From contig JAUTXW010003596.1 in the NCBI GenBank assembly GCA_030620095.1, positions 186,001 to 250,000 of the forward strand: 64,000 nucleotides of DNA. Direction: 5' to 3'. Positions 23,721 through 36,900 of this stretch are shown piece by piece (the first letter of the stretch is position 1; every line of letters begins with the position of its first letter). The notes beneath the pieces are model-generated. The model saw only the letters and a list, made by a program, of their open reading frames with translations. It made no database searches and had not been told where the DNA came from. The DNA comes from Kuschelorhynchus macadamiae. Lineage: Eukaryota > Arthropoda > Insecta > Coleoptera > Curculionidae. A program made the position numbers and the translations under genes.

Positions 23721-25405
23721 TCATTTCTGGTTTTTCCATAGTTATTCTTAAATTCTTTTAATAATCCTAAAAAGTTATTTTGGTAAACATAGTACTTCCT
23801 CGTATATGTACACCATTATCTTTCACAACCTGAGGTACGTACCTTTATAATATTACTTTTTTTTAATTTATATTCTTATAGAACAGTAAATCTACACCAA
23901 CGGTCTCAGTGATTTCAAGACATTTACCTACACAAGTTTTGTTCCTGGTTTCAAATCGGTGTATTTTACATTTAAGTAAGCCCCCAAAAATATCATACTT
24001 ATATTTCTTCTGACTTTTATTGCAGTCGGTTTTCACTTTTTCAATACTTTGTTTTTACTTTCCTACATAATAGCCCATAAAAATATCAAAGATACATAAC
24101 AAAATTTAAGGTATTGGGCTTAAACGAACTAAAGGATCAACTTGTATATATTCGTCTATTGTAGTTAGTATGGCACGGTGTGGATAACAATTATAATACT
24201 AGTGTTTTCCAAAGCAAAGGCTTATCAAAGGAAATTTACATAAATTCCTAATTCGGGCAATGAAATCGGAAAATGTTAAACACAAATACATATCCTCGAT
24301 ATTATTCGTTACCACCGAAAAACGGATTATTCCAAAATTGAAATCTACGTAATTCCGTTGTTATTCGTACAATAGAATGCAAAATCGAATTTGATGTTCT
24401 AAAATAAGTGGCAATCTCTTAAGTGCGACGACAAATTTTCTGGTATACTTTTTTTAACTGAGATAATCAAACTTATGGAGATGGTTAAATTGCCATAACA
24501 AGAACCTGCATGCAGAGCGTGTCAAGAAAGACAGAGATGAGATAACTTTAAAGGTTTCTACTACAGAACTTTTTTTATATGAATATACCATTCAAAAATA
24601 ACTTTACTTTAACCTCATTAGGTGCTTTCTTGTTGTTAAAAGAAAAATAAAGCTCTCACAAAATTAAGCTATTTTCAAAAAAATGGACATTTTATCGACT
24701 ACATTAATTGGAAGCAACTTACACAAAAGTATATTTTTTAGAGAACTCGTTAAAATGTTTAAAAATGCTCTCTTTAGATGGTACCTTGTCTTAAGATCTT
24801 GGAGGATTGTCGATTGCATGCAGCTTAAATTTGAAGTAAAAACTTTTAAAAGCAGTTTATCCGCAGTTTCTCGAATCCCCTGCCGATTTCCGAAAGTCTA
24901 TATTTATTTTGAAAAATGACGTGACCATTTAGGATTTTATGAATTTTTGCAAAATTTAATTTGAGTTTTTATTGTTTTTTTTTTTAGTATTTTACCCACT
25001 GAGTGCTTTTTAAAAATATGTAATTCTTAATGATAATAATTTTTGAATTACATTAACTTATAAGTCATTGTTTCCATTTTTTTTAACTTAATAGGCCACA
25101 TCTTTATTAATCATAGATAACCATGACATGGGTTTTTCGATTTAAATAGCTGTTGATCATTCTGTGTGTACTACCTTTTAAAACGATAATTCGAATATGG
25201 TCATGCTAAATTCTAAATCGATTTGCAACTAGAGATAATATGACATGAATACTTGCTGCATTCTATGTACGAAAACGCGGAAGAAGCCGCACAACTCTAC
25301 TTTGACAGATAGATTTTCTTTAGTTCGGAATAGTGTTATATGTAAGTTTAACTTGATTATATCAATATGTAGCTATCCAGAGAGAGCACAGCCAGATAAT
25401 AGATT
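23721..25405. other. No gene recognised
   Basis: AT-rich interval. Short open frames such as 24683-24919 do not resemble known proteins and lack support. Confidence 0.3.
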
Positions 25406-25409
25406 ATTT

Positions 25410-27920
25410 GAATAGCCTAGATGAAAAAGGGCCCATCCGTGCAGTTTGTCCAAATCCGGAATTTTCCCAATTCCGAATCTTTATCGAAATCCGCATATGA
25501 CCAGTAAAAAAAAGGCCCACTAAACGTATTGAAAGCGTAGTAAAATCAGCTGTGTTTCTTTCGCTTAGTAAAACAACGGCCCATTTGCTGCATTTGGGCC
25601 TTTCTTTCGACAAGTTAATATACAGGAAATTTTGTAAACATAACCTTAAAGCCAAAGTGTCAGTGTCAGTGTTTTTATATGTTTTCATGTAATAATGGAT
25701 AATAATTCAGAGAACGAGGAGGCAAGTATAATAAAATTAAAGAGAAAAAGAAATATAGACAAGTGGAAAAGTGTAAAAAATAAAAAGTTAAAAGCGAGAG
25801 GATTAGAGTATACTTCTAAAAAAGGAGAAAAAGCCACTAGAAGAACAGGCGAAAAATGCAGGTAAGGCATAATAAATTTTATTAAATATGTTAGGTATAA
25901 AGCTCATGACCTTTTTAGATGTAAACGAAAATGCTTATTATCATTTTCTGCAGAAGAAATGACTCGTATATTGCAAAACTTCAATGAAATTGGGGACCAC
26001 GTAGCTCAAAATGTCTACCTACAAGCCCTTATTACATTTTCGCCAGTAGATCAGAAAAGAAGGGGTGTGTTTAAAAGAAAGTTCAATTTCTGCTATAAAG
26101 TGCATGTCGGTGAGAAAGTGCTGCCTGTTTGCCGTGAAGGATTTGCCAGTTTGCATGGAATTGGGTCCAAAAGGGTGGGAAATATTAGTGCGTCGAAGAC
26201 TGTAGCTGCGATACCCACTGATAGTCGTGGGGTGCATAAAAACAGAAAAAATAAACTATCCGGTACCATTGTTCAAAATGTTGATGCACATATACAAAGT
26301 TTTCCATATTATATTGTACACTATGGACCGAGCGGTGAGCGAAGAAGGTATCTGTCTTCGGAACTCAGTGTTTTAAAAATGTACGAAATGTTTTTGGAAA
26401 AACATTACCCAGAAGTTCTTCAAGATGCTAAACAAAATGAACGCAACCTACAAAAATTAAAATGTGAAGTGAAATATTCTTTTTATCTGCAGTGTTTCCG
26501 TGATAACTACAACTACACATTTGGTCGCCCTCGTTCAGATGTTTGTACAACTTGTTCCGAAATGGAAGCCAAAATTTGTGGGGAAAAAAATGGGGCATTA
26601 AAAAGAAGTTTGCAAACTGATCTCCAACTGCATAAAATGAAGGCAAAGCTTTTCTATACTAAGATGAAAAAATGTCTTTTAGATTCTAAAGAAAATGAGG
26701 ATACCGAAGTTCTCTGTTTTGACTTCAAGCAGAACATACCCTGCCCACATATGTCTACTTTTGACGTATTCTATAAAAGACAGCTTTGGATGTACTGTAT
26801 ATCCATTTACTCTGGAAAAAAATCAAAAAGTATTATGTATACTTGGACAGAAAATACTGCAAAGCGGGGTTGTAATGAAGTAATCTCTGTACTTAGTCAT
26901 TACATAAACGCATTCTTGCCTAGCACCGTAAAAAAACTGTATGTATTTACTGATGGTTGCAGAGGACAAAATCATAATCAAAATATGCTGAAGTTTTGGC
27001 AGGCGTTGGTACTAAATGGTAAGTTTGAAAACATCCAACATTTTTTTCCACAACGAGGCCAGTTTCTTACCATGTGACAGGCATTTTGCTATAATAGAGA
27101 AAATGCAAAGAAAAAGAGAAATAGTCGAATCGCCTTCAGACTGGAACAGTATCATAAGTAGCAAGTTTACCGTTGTCGAGCTTAAAAGAAATATGGTGAA
27201 AGACTTTGTAAACGGATTATCAGAACCGTTTTTTAAAAAAACTTTTACCACAAATAAGTTGAAGTTCCAAATAACAAAGTATAAGTTTTTTGAGTTTAAA
27301 TCTGAATCAAAACATTTAATGTTTGGCAGCTTTTCGTTAAATAATGTAAATCCCGATGTTTTCCGCCTTTTGAAACCTGGTGTTGGATTTGTCCCTATAC
27401 CCGAAAAGCTAGCTTACACTGGTGATTTACCTATTAATGCTCCAAAGTTGCAAAATATTAAGGAACTTTGCAAGTTTTTGAAAGATGAAAAGGCCATCGC
27501 ATTTTATGATTCCTTGACTGGCGCTACATGTGCACACGAGAATGAACTGGAGGATTGTTAGTTTTTTAAGAATATTTTATTATTATGTATTAAACAGTAG
27601 TTTTGAACGTTATTTTGTCAAATAAAAATGGTTTCTTTCCGAATTTGTTAGTTATTATCTTCTTTTTCCTCTATAGCAACTGCTACATTACGAACTGGAA
27701 GAAAAAGGGCCCAATTTTTTATATTTCTAAGTCTGTTTTTTCCTGTGAATACATATTTTTTTAAATCGTTTTTATGGAATTACATTTGAAAAACATATCA
27801 CTATTATGTGTGTTATTCAGATTTATTAAGTTTCAATTTTTCTACTACAAAAAACAGTTTTTTGTCTCTCCTGAAAAATTTGATTTTTAAAAAATGGGCC
27901 CTTTTTCATCTAAGCTATTC
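25410..27920 (+). mobile_element. Complete DDE-type DNA transposon with TIRs and ATTT target duplication
   Basis: The left end GAATAGCCTAGATGAAAAAG continues into GGCCCAT. It is mirrored at the right end (27894-27920) with one mismatch over ~27 bp. Flanking bases 25406-25409 and 27921-27924 are both ATTT, a 4-bp target-site duplication. The 2511-bp element carries one transposase gene in two exons and an AATAAA signal after the stop (27620-27625). Family assignment is uncertain. A 4-bp duplication is compatible with Sola-type elements, but I did not establish that relationship. Confidence 0.85.
25695..27561 (+). pseudogene. Two-exon transposase-like protein (DUF7869-like core), one frameshift
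   Basis: Exon 1 (25695-25861, 55 codons plus 2 nt) encodes a Lys/Arg-rich N-terminus. A 57-bp intron (25862-25918) has GTAAGG and TTTTTAG ends. Splicing joins a Cys-containing stretch EKC-R-CKRKC, then the frame continues through LSFSAEEMTRI. The body has a Cys-rich patch (SDVCTTCSEMEA) and the motifs LCFDFKQN and VFTDGCRGQNHN, of the kind found in many arthropod transposase-like proteins. Near 27060-27070 one base is missing in the sequence for GHSFLPCD; the frame then continues as FLPCDRHFAIIEK to a stop at 27559-27561. The intact protein would be about 600 residues. The single lesion suggests recent activity. Confidence 0.75.
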
Positions 27921-28079
27921 ATTTGTCAAAATTAGGAACAACTTAATTCAATATGGTTCCTTTAAAAAGCCACGACCAAAAACATATAATAACGAATATG
28001 AAGGAGCTACAGTGCATATGCTATCATATGGGGTGTAAATTCCGAAACTTCAAGTAGCAAAATTGAAAATGAAGTATGA

Positions 28080-28790
28080 GTTCCAAAATTGCGTATGCAA
28101 AAAATTCTTAAGTCAACCAAATTTAAGCCATATAAATATAAGTTAGTGCCGGGCGATGGCGATGCGTCCAATTCTGCCATTGGTTCATTAACAGGTGCCG
28201 TACGACTAGAAACATCGAGCAAGTTGTGTGGTCAGTTAAATAGGGACAATTCACGCAACTGGGCGCAAGAAAACCCACATAAAATCTTTCCCAAAGAAAG
28301 CTAGGGCAGGTTTGGGTATAGTGTTTCCTTTTTTATTTTTGGAAGATGAATTGCATATGTTATCTACGAGGGCAGTTTAAACACGGACAGTACATGCATA
28401 TCCTTCAAACTAAGCTGATTGAAATTTTAGAAGATGTTCCTGTAGCTCATTTACATAATATACATTTCTAACAAGACGGAGCTCCGGCACACAATGCTCG
28501 GGCTGTAACTTGGCTAGAGGAGCAGTTCCCCCCCCCCCCAACCGCTGGATCGGGACAAATGGATCATATTGGATTTCTTTTTATGAGGGTACTTTGAAAA
28601 TAAAATGTATAAAATACGTTTGGATTCCAACTTCGTGTCGCCATATAAAATGCGTTTAGGAAATTGCGGTCGTCCCATGATTATTCTCAAAACTTTAGAG
28701 CGAATCAAAAAATTATGTCGAAGTATTAGTAAAGTTATATTTTTATATGTTTTATCAAATATTATGTTTTCCTCGATTGAAAAATGAGCC
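28080..28790 (+). pseudogene. Degenerate mariner/Tc1-type transposase
   Basis: Several frames give pieces of an IS630/Tc1/mariner-superfamily transposase. These are RMQKILKSTKFKPYK near 28092, then a segment matching NRHNCRYWAxENPH (here NRDNSRNWAQENPH, ~28243), then QDGAPAHNARAVTWLEE near 28475 with the catalytic Asp, then FLWG/LKNKMYK-like text around 28580-28610. Stops and shifts break the frame, and a 12-nt C-run (28530) interrupts it. It belongs to the same broad family as the copy at 49.1-50.1 kb. No ends were defined. Confidence 0.65.
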
Positions 28791-29640
28791 TATTAGTTAC
28801 CAATTATTATTATTAACATTTAAAATAGTTAGTTTGGATTTTAAACTCATAATACATATTTAATGAATGAATGAATTTTAACCACTTTTAACTTTAGTGA
28901 CTACCGCTTTTGTTTCTGTTGCATATCCGTGATTAACTCCATTCAAAAATAAGAGCACATATTAGTATCTTAATAATAATAAGCACGATATTGAACCTCA
29001 TGTGTAATATAAAAAAGCTTATAAAGAAGCTGATTCGATTATCGAAAAATATATATAGCGTCCTATAAAAAAACACTCGATTCTACGTCAAAAATTCTAT
29101 AGAGACCCGTTTTCACATTTACATTAACTTTTCAAATAACAGAGATACAGGGGGTGCTTAAAAACGACAGATTTTCAAACCCTTAAGCTCAGAAAGTAAG
29201 AGGCCATGACAAATGTAATTATGCATCTTTCGTTTCGTCAAAAAGTAGCAAAATCTCCACTCATAAGCGAGAAACTCCATAAAACACATGAAATCTGAAC
29301 ACACTATACAGGCAGGTATATTTTCACTAAAGAAATTTGAGTAACCTGTCAAATGCCACAGAAGTGTACGCAGTATACTCTGGACTCTGGGAATTATTTT
29401 AGACTAGTTCGAAGAAGGTGAAAAAAATCCCATCTTTAAACCTCAATTTTCATAAGAAACTTTTTAGGTATCTAATTGAAATGAAGTATAAAACTGCAAA
29501 ATCAGACGATATTATTATCCATCATTTAAATTAATTATTCCAAGAATAAGTTAACATTTTAGTTCGAAAAATTCATGGAGGTACTGACTTCCCCCCTGTT
29601 AATTTAAAATATTTTTTTCTACAACTATCAAACAATTTCT
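28791..29640. other. No gene recognised
   Basis: AT-rich, with short phrases typical of old transposon tails ('agatacagggggtgc' near 29144). Nothing codes convincingly. Confidence 0.3.
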
Positions 29641-29649
29641 GATTTTAAA

Positions 29650-30917
29650 ATGAGTTTAAGCGATCACAGTGTGATTGATAGTACACCGCCAAATATTATT
29701 GAAGCAGCCAAAACCACTTCGGACGAATTATTACCATAATTTTCAAGGAAAAAGTATAACATTTTGTATAAACTATTTAAGGAGTGACAAAGTCAAACAA
29801 TGTTAATTCATTTTCGGAAAATATCTTTCTTATGTATTTGGGAGAGGTTCCAGAAAAGTATATATAAATCCTACTGAATATGGGCACATTACTCGATGTT
29901 AAAGAGTACGCTTGCTATTAAAGAAAATATTAGTATTGAAACTTATAAATTACATGCATTTTTAAAACAAAAATCGAAAAGTTACAGAGCAAAAAAGTCC
30001 GAAACGTTCACTCCAATGGAAATTAACAGATTTATAAAAGAAGCACCAGGTAATGTTTATCTGGCAACAAAGATAAGAGATTTAGAAAGTTTATAAATGC
30101 ACCTTCTTAGTTATTTGAAAATTTATTAAGTAAAAAAAACTAAAGATATCCTGTATGCGTATAGTATTAGCATTTTATATATATAAGCTACATACATTAA
30201 AAACAATGTGTATTAGTACAAGCTCTAAAGCCATGCCGCACCGCCCCAGGGATTAGTGAAAAAGTGCACTTACAAAATAACGAGTTGCAATTGCGGGTAG
30301 ATTGTCTTTCCCATTAAAATTTCTAATAAAAACAGTTGTTGTTTTTAGGTTGCACTAATTATACATATAATGGGAGCGTGTCGATCAAACGAACTACATT
30401 TAATTGAGAATAAAATATACAAAATCTTGGATCGGCTTTATTGGTAACTATTCCTAACACGAAAGGCAAAATAGTAAGATAATTTGGGGTAACCGGCAAT
30501 TGTAATGAAATTTGCTGAAAATATATTGACCTTCGACCAACTAATACGGAAATTTATTTTTCTTAATTACCAAAAAGGTAAATATACCTAAAAAAAATTG
30601 AAATAAATAAATTTACTACAATAGGCAAAAACATTGCAAAATATTTAAATTTGCCAAATCCAGAAATGTACACACGGCATAGCTTTAAAGGGTCATCCGC
30701 AACTTTACTTGCAGATGCAAGCGGGGATGTCAAGGCTTTAAAGCTTCATGGTAATTGGAAGTCAACATCCGTAGCGGAGGGCTACATAGACGATTCAATA
30801 AATAACAAGTTAAATACCGCCATACAAGCACCCCACCATCTGCATACTTACAAGAAACAACTAAACTTTAATAATTGTTCAAGCATTACTATAAATTTTA
30901 ATACTTATAAGAATTAG
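29650..30917 (+). pseudogene. Crypton-like tyrosine recombinase (degenerate)
   Basis: From ATG 29650 the frame reads MSLSDHSVIDSTPPN and then breaks. The pieces SRKKYNILYKLF, YSMLKSTLAIKENI and KSKSYRAKKSETFTPMEI follow. Near 30375 an Arg-box piece reads GACRSNEL. The C-terminal catalytic part (30651-30917) reads YTRHSFKGSSATLLADAS, LKLHGNWKSTSVAEGYID. The family normally has HxFRRSS, and here the catalytic Arg of the HxxR box is Lys. The Tyr of GYI is the expected nucleophile. Such single-gene recombinases are widespread in arthropod genomes. Several stops make this copy dead. Confidence 0.7.
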
Positions 30918-30957
30918 AATTAAGATGTTTATTATGTTAGGAAAAATAACACATATA

Positions 30958-32495
30958 CAGGAGCGTGTCAGACGGCCCCGCAGACGCAGACCTCGCGATC
31001 CCCCCCCCCCGGCATGTTGTGGGGCCTTTTAACACTTAGGAAAATATATCAAATAAACCGAAAACACAAATACGCCACATGAATTTTTCGGTTCCGAAGC
31101 TTACTTACTATTTAATGTAGAACATTTATTTATTAAAATAAAACAGAATAGTTGCCAGGGTAAAATTTTTATAAAAATAACAGTCTAAACCTCCGAATAT
31201 TAAACAATATAAAATTAGCAACAAACACATTTGTTTGCATCTAACTAATGTACGGGGGTGAAGAGGGTATGTGCTTTCTGAGTTTTATTCTCGGTAAAGA
31301 AGAACTTTTTATATCCCTTACATAATTAAATATATTTTAAAGCATAATTATTAGTTAACAGAAGCAAAGTCGGAATTTTTATATTTTCATCTTAATTTTT
31401 AGGTTGAAAAGGTACGTAAATATGAGATTCCATCATTTTTCTTCTTTGCTGTTAAATCAGAAAGTCTTAAAGAACATTATGAATCTGTTTATCGGTTATC
31501 AATTACAACAGCGAAATCTGGACATATTGAGTCTCAATTGAAAACATAAAGAGTTCATACAGTCAAACAATTTTTTGATCAGATAGCAGTTTATGCACCA
31601 GTTGAAAATCATAAAAATCGTTTAAAAGGAACAGTTTCTATGCTTGTTTTGATATAATATTAACTATTAAAAATAGGTATAAATCATTTAAAATGATTAT
31701 TCAAAATTTGAAATTTTAAACCCACAAACATTGTTAAAGGCACAAGAATCTGATATTTTATCTAATTTTAGATTATTAATAGAAAAAACGGCTTAACACA
31801 AAATCTAGCATTGGATTTACTTTATAAAAATATAAAAGTTTTCACAGTATCAGGGAATCAGATTTTATTTAAAAAAAAAAACCAATTGCTGATTAGCATG
31901 ATACCTGAGACTTGCATTTCGTTCCAGTTGTTTTTAGTACTCCCCGTTACATCGGCTCAACCAGAAAGAACATTTTCAAAGTTGAAGCTAATAAAAAGTT
32001 TCAGAAAGTCTACTATGACACAAAATCGCCTTAGCCCATTAGCTATAATATCTATAGAAAATGAACGAGCAAAAAATATAGATATGGATAAAATAGTAGA
32101 CAATTTCCTCTCGTGAGGGTATAAACGTTAATATTCCACTAAGTAAATCCAATATATTTAAAATATCTTATACGTTTTTTAGAATATTCAAAATGTTTTG
32201 CCCATTTTTGTTTTCTGTTTGTTGTGTCGTTTGTAATAATATTTAGATTAAATCTGGCCTCTGTATATGTTTTTTTTTTGTTTTTTAGTATTTCAATAAT
32301 TTAGAATATTAAATTAAATTGAAAAAATTGATAGTGTTTTTTTAGCTATTCGTAAATTACCAAAATATAAGAAATGTATTACATTAAGTATGTTGTCAAA
32401 AAAATGTTTTAGGCAGATACCACGACGGCATAATTTAAGGGAGTTTTTTTTAAATGACATGGGGGAGGGCCGCGAAAAAAGTTGACACGCTACTG
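30958..32495 (+). mobile_element. hAT transposon with perfect 8-bp target duplication
   Basis: The ends read CAGGAGCGTGTCA at the left and, reversed, CAGTAGCGTGTCA at the right. Both sides are flanked by CACATATA (30950-30957 and 32496-32503), the 8-bp duplication diagnostic of hAT elements. Inside, only the C-terminal part of a transposase remains readable, so the copy is an internally decayed derivative. It lies ~40 bp after the recombinase pseudogene. Confidence 0.9.
31380..32116 (+). pseudogene. hAT transposase, C-terminal dimerisation region
   Basis: The best piece is 31811-32116. It contains LPVTSAQPERTFSKLKLIKS and LSPLAIISIENERAKNID, the hAT C-terminal dimerisation signature (usually PVTxAxxERxFSxLK). 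Upstream, 31400-31800 holds broken text such as YEIPSFFFFAVKSESLKEHY and KTFKEFIQSNNFL-like fragments that fit the middle of the protein. The N-terminal zinc finger is not seen. Confidence 0.7.
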
Positions 32496-32503
32496 CACAT
32501 ATA

Positions 32504-33950
32504 TATCGATATAAGCAAATATACTAAACAAATGTATGTTTCCTGACCGCTTCTTGAAATAATTAGTATTACTTTCTCTTGCGTTATTCGGTCAAATTAT
32601 TTTAAACTTTATATATTTAGTAACAAAAATTTATTCAAAAAATGTGAATTTCTGAAGATAGTTTTGGTCAATAAACAGAAACGTCAAATAAACAAAAAAT
32701 ATTGAATATAAATTGACCGAAACACACAAGAGAAACTAGTACAAAAAATATCAATAATAAAAAATAGAAAAAGTATAGTATTTTTATATAATATACTTTC
32801 GTTTTTTGGTTTGATGTTGGATGTTGTTTAGAGCATCTACTGTCACTGTCTACTGACCTAGTGTGAAGGAAAGCTTTCACGGCTTGAGTCAATTAAGAAA
32901 TCTTGGTTCTTTAGTTTAGATTGCGTCAAACTGGAATTACTTTCCGATGTTTCGCTTGCAATTGCAGAAGACGTCTTCAGGGATCTTCACTGCACAAGAT
33001 CAAGATCATTCTAATCCCATGAACTCTGATTTCTTCATTACATCGTCTACTGACTCTACTATCATTAGTAATATTATAATTTTATTACATTTTAATACAG
33101 TGTTAAAATTTTCCACCTTAATTTTTCAAGTTTAATTTTAAATTCTATTTTTGTATTAAAATGCATCTAGCAGATGCGGTTAGAATAAATATGGTTTCAT
33201 TTTTAAACATATGCCCTGAAAAACATAATTTAAGAATAATACTTTCACAACCTGTTGAGCAAATTATTTAATTTTTGTCTGTTCTTTCCTTATTTGATTA
33301 AAATGATTAAATATCGAAAATAATAGTAATCATTTTTATTGCGTAAGATGTATGTTTAAAAGGGGGCAATTTTATATAAAAAATATATAAACCAAACATG
33401 ACAATTATTTTTCAGTTTAAGATGCCACCTGGATTACTTCACTGCGCTGCATAAAAACTCAAGACTATTCTAAGGAATAATATTTTTAACTCAATATTAA
33501 ATATAATATTTGTTTTATTTGATATGATAAGAAATTTTCATCTATACGTTTAAACTTCTTATTGTTCTACAATCTACTCCTTAAATACTTACATAGTCTG
33601 CAAACTAAAGATTAGGAAAAAATATAAGTCAAATATAAATGAAATGAAAATACTCGAATGCCGCTTTACAGACAATTTCGCGCGTTCACGTTCCAACCAG
33701 GCTTCGTATTTCCCGACGACACGGAATTGCCTTCCTGGACCCAAAGTTTTCAACTGAAAACTGACACCACGGAGCACGTTGACGAAATTTTCGCCTGAAT
33801 CTGTGCGATAAGGAGAGCACACGTTGCCGGCTCGAGAAAATTTTCTTTTTACAAGGGTTGGAACTGCTGAAATTAACTTGAACGTTAACGGTTTAAATAA
33901 CACAAATCATTTATTACAGGGAACAGAGAATAATTCAATAATATGTATAA
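32504..33950. other. No gene recognised; one weak hammerhead-like motif and a GC-richer patch
   Basis: On the minus strand 32943-32983 reads TCC-CTGAAGA, an imperfect arm, GAAAC, ATC, GGA, matching the order of hammerhead boxes with a weak helix II. The patch 33660-33860 is GC-richer than its surroundings and keeps an open minus frame (33589-33903), but its product resembles nothing I know. Confidence 0.25.
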
Positions 33951-36900
33951 TTAATGGCTGAACGCCAAATTGTTATCAAATATGTATTGTATTTTTGAAT
34001 AAATAAGATAATAATAAATATTTTTCAAATATTTTAGGTTAATAAAATTCCTCACTTTATATAAAATCCCAATCAGTGAGGAAATATTGTTTCTAAGATT
34101 TTGTATGTGAAATTTCCAACTAAGATTTTCATCTAAATATAACCCTAAAAATGTAAACATATTTTTATATTTTATGACTCCACCATTTAAAGAAAGAATT
34201 CCTGTATTTTGAAACGTTTGGTTTTTATTAATATACATAAAAGAAGATTTTAAAAAAATACAAACTATATAAAATTTCATCTTTTTAATATTTAACCAAT
34301 TTAATTTTTGCCACATTACTTAAATTTTAGTATATTTATCGGCTTTTAATATAATGTAAATCGCTTTATTTATGGCACTTGTAGACTAACAAATACATCT
34401 TCCTTTGCTATACATATAAAATGGTCGAAGAATATAAAAAATGATTATATTGTAAATACATTTTTTGTTGTTAAATTAATCTTATTTTCAATTTTTATGA
34501 CTAATTATTTAATAGAACTGATTATTTCTAATTTTGAACCATCAATTGAAACAATTACATTACATTTTTTTTACAACATTTAATTTTAATCTATTCTCTC
34601 AAAGCCAATTTGAAAAAACTGTAAAATGTAATAAGTTTAATGCCAAAATAATATTACAATATTTTATTTATATTAAAGTATCATCTGCAAACATGAATAT
34701 CATAATATTTTAAAATGTGCGAAATATCATTTATATATAAAATAAATAGTAATGGTCGCAAAATATTATCTTTTCAATCACCGAAGTTATTACTAATTTT
34801 AGAAGGAAATATATTATTAATTTTATTTTTTTAAGATCTATCATACAAACAATTTTAAAACCATTTATAAACAGTTCTCTTTATCCCGTATTACTGTAAC
34901 TGTATATTTTTATTCCATTAATCGCTTCAAATGCTCTTTTAGAATGTAAAAACACTACAGAAAGATAATCGTTATTTTCAATACTCCTCTTCCAAGTTTC
35001 TATAACATATTGTTTCCGTTGAATATATCATTTAAAAACCAGACTGGTAGTAAAATTTCGTTTCTGTTTATACATTTTAAGAACTGTTCATTAACAATTT
35101 TTTTTTATTTCATTTTTTCTATGTCCCAGGAAACATTTACTGGTCGCATTTCGCCGCAACTTTTGGATTTTTTTAATTTGGAACTGGTGTAATATATGAA
35201 CATTTTTAGTTTTTCTTGTACTTCACCATATCTCAAGCTTGAATTTATGAAATTGTATAAAGAATATCCTAAACTTTGAAAAGATTTCGACATAAACTTT
35301 CTACATATAGTTTCGTTATAATTGTTATTTGAATTTAATTTTAATTATATTCTTCCCAATCTAAGCCTGTTTTAATGTATTTTTTATACAAAAAAAATCG
35401 CGATTTTTCTTCATTTTTGAAATAGTTTTATTGAGCCAATTACGAGAAACAAGTTCTGTATTTAATTTCTTGTAGTCAACAAATTTACTAATTTCATATT
35501 TTGCTGATGTTTCGCTATATATTCTTGTATGTCCACATATGTCCAGTTATGATCGCTAATTTTTGGTGTACTCTTAACTCCAGATTGCAGAGAAAGTTCA
35601 TTAGAATCACTAAATCCTTAGAGTAAGAAATAAGGATCAATAAAGTAAAATGCAAAATTAGCTGTTTCATTTTATACATACTTATAATCTTTTTAAACAT
35701 ATTTACATATGTGTCATTATATAAAATACCATCAGATGAATATAATAATAATAAGAATAATATTTGTATTGAAATCTCTTTATAGTAATTGTATTATTCT
35801 GGTTTCAATTAATTTCACATCTTTGCTTAAAAATTTCATAAATAAATTTAGATCAAAAATGTCTATATATAATTTAAATTCAAGTTGAAAAACCAATATT
35901 CCTATGGAACCCATATACTAAAAAACATATTATCTCTATTTCTTCCATAATATATAAAATAAGGCCACCAGTATGTTTCGAATTTAAATCACATGGATAA
36001 CATTTGCAATTTTTAATTTTTTAATTCATCGTTTTCAAGTTCATTTGTTATATGAGTTTCTGAAAAAGCTGAAATTATTGGTTTCCTTGCCCAGAGAAAA
36101 CTTTCAACTTCGTCTTTTGGCATTAAAAATCCCTGAAAATTAAGATGGTATCTTTTTCTCTGAGTTCCTTTTTTAATAATATTTCTCATACTAGCTGACC
36201 TGGCAGACCTTATTCTGTTAGATGACGCGATGGGTTTTCAGTGGAGTTATAAGAATGTGGGGCACATGCACAATATTGAAACATATTGGTTTTATAGATA
36301 AAATAGCAAAAAAACAATACAAAAGGTCTCGGGAACCAGACGATCATTTAAATCATGTACATTGGTGCAGTACAGTTTTAATTATATAGATTATTTTGGT
36401 TATTTACATGCTATTCGTAATTTATATTAACTTTTGCTTGTCTAATATAAGCCTGACTATGAATAATGAAAACCGATGTTGAACTCTTTATTACTTTTAT
36501 TGCAATATGGACATATTATATTTTCGTCACTTGTTTTGCACAAGGTTGCATTATGACCTCAATTTCAAAATTTTAACCATTTTTGGCTTTTTGTGTGGTT
36601 ACTATTCATGTGACTATACCCAGTACATTTAAAGAATCTTATAACATCAAAATATTCGAATACTGAACATGTAGGAACATTTACAACAATCATACTCCTA
36701 TTGATAATATCGATAAAGCTTTTACTAACAACTTCTATTATTGCCAAATGTCTCGTTTTAATTTTTTAATAACTATCATCCTAAATTTAGTTTATTTATG
36801 CTTTAATTTAAAAAATGTATTACATTTAACTAAAGTATCTAGCAACTCATTTTCTGACGTTGCATCATCCAATACAATTTTGATTTTTCGATTCTTTGTT

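Noticed and set aside
28530..28541. C-run as a regulatory G-quadruplex
   Set aside because: It is a single homopolymer inside a dead transposase and is more likely slippage or a sequencing problem.
33589..33903. 104-codon minus-strand frame in a GC-richer patch
   Set aside because: No domain, no start context and no neighbour supports it; it may be part of an unidentified repeat.
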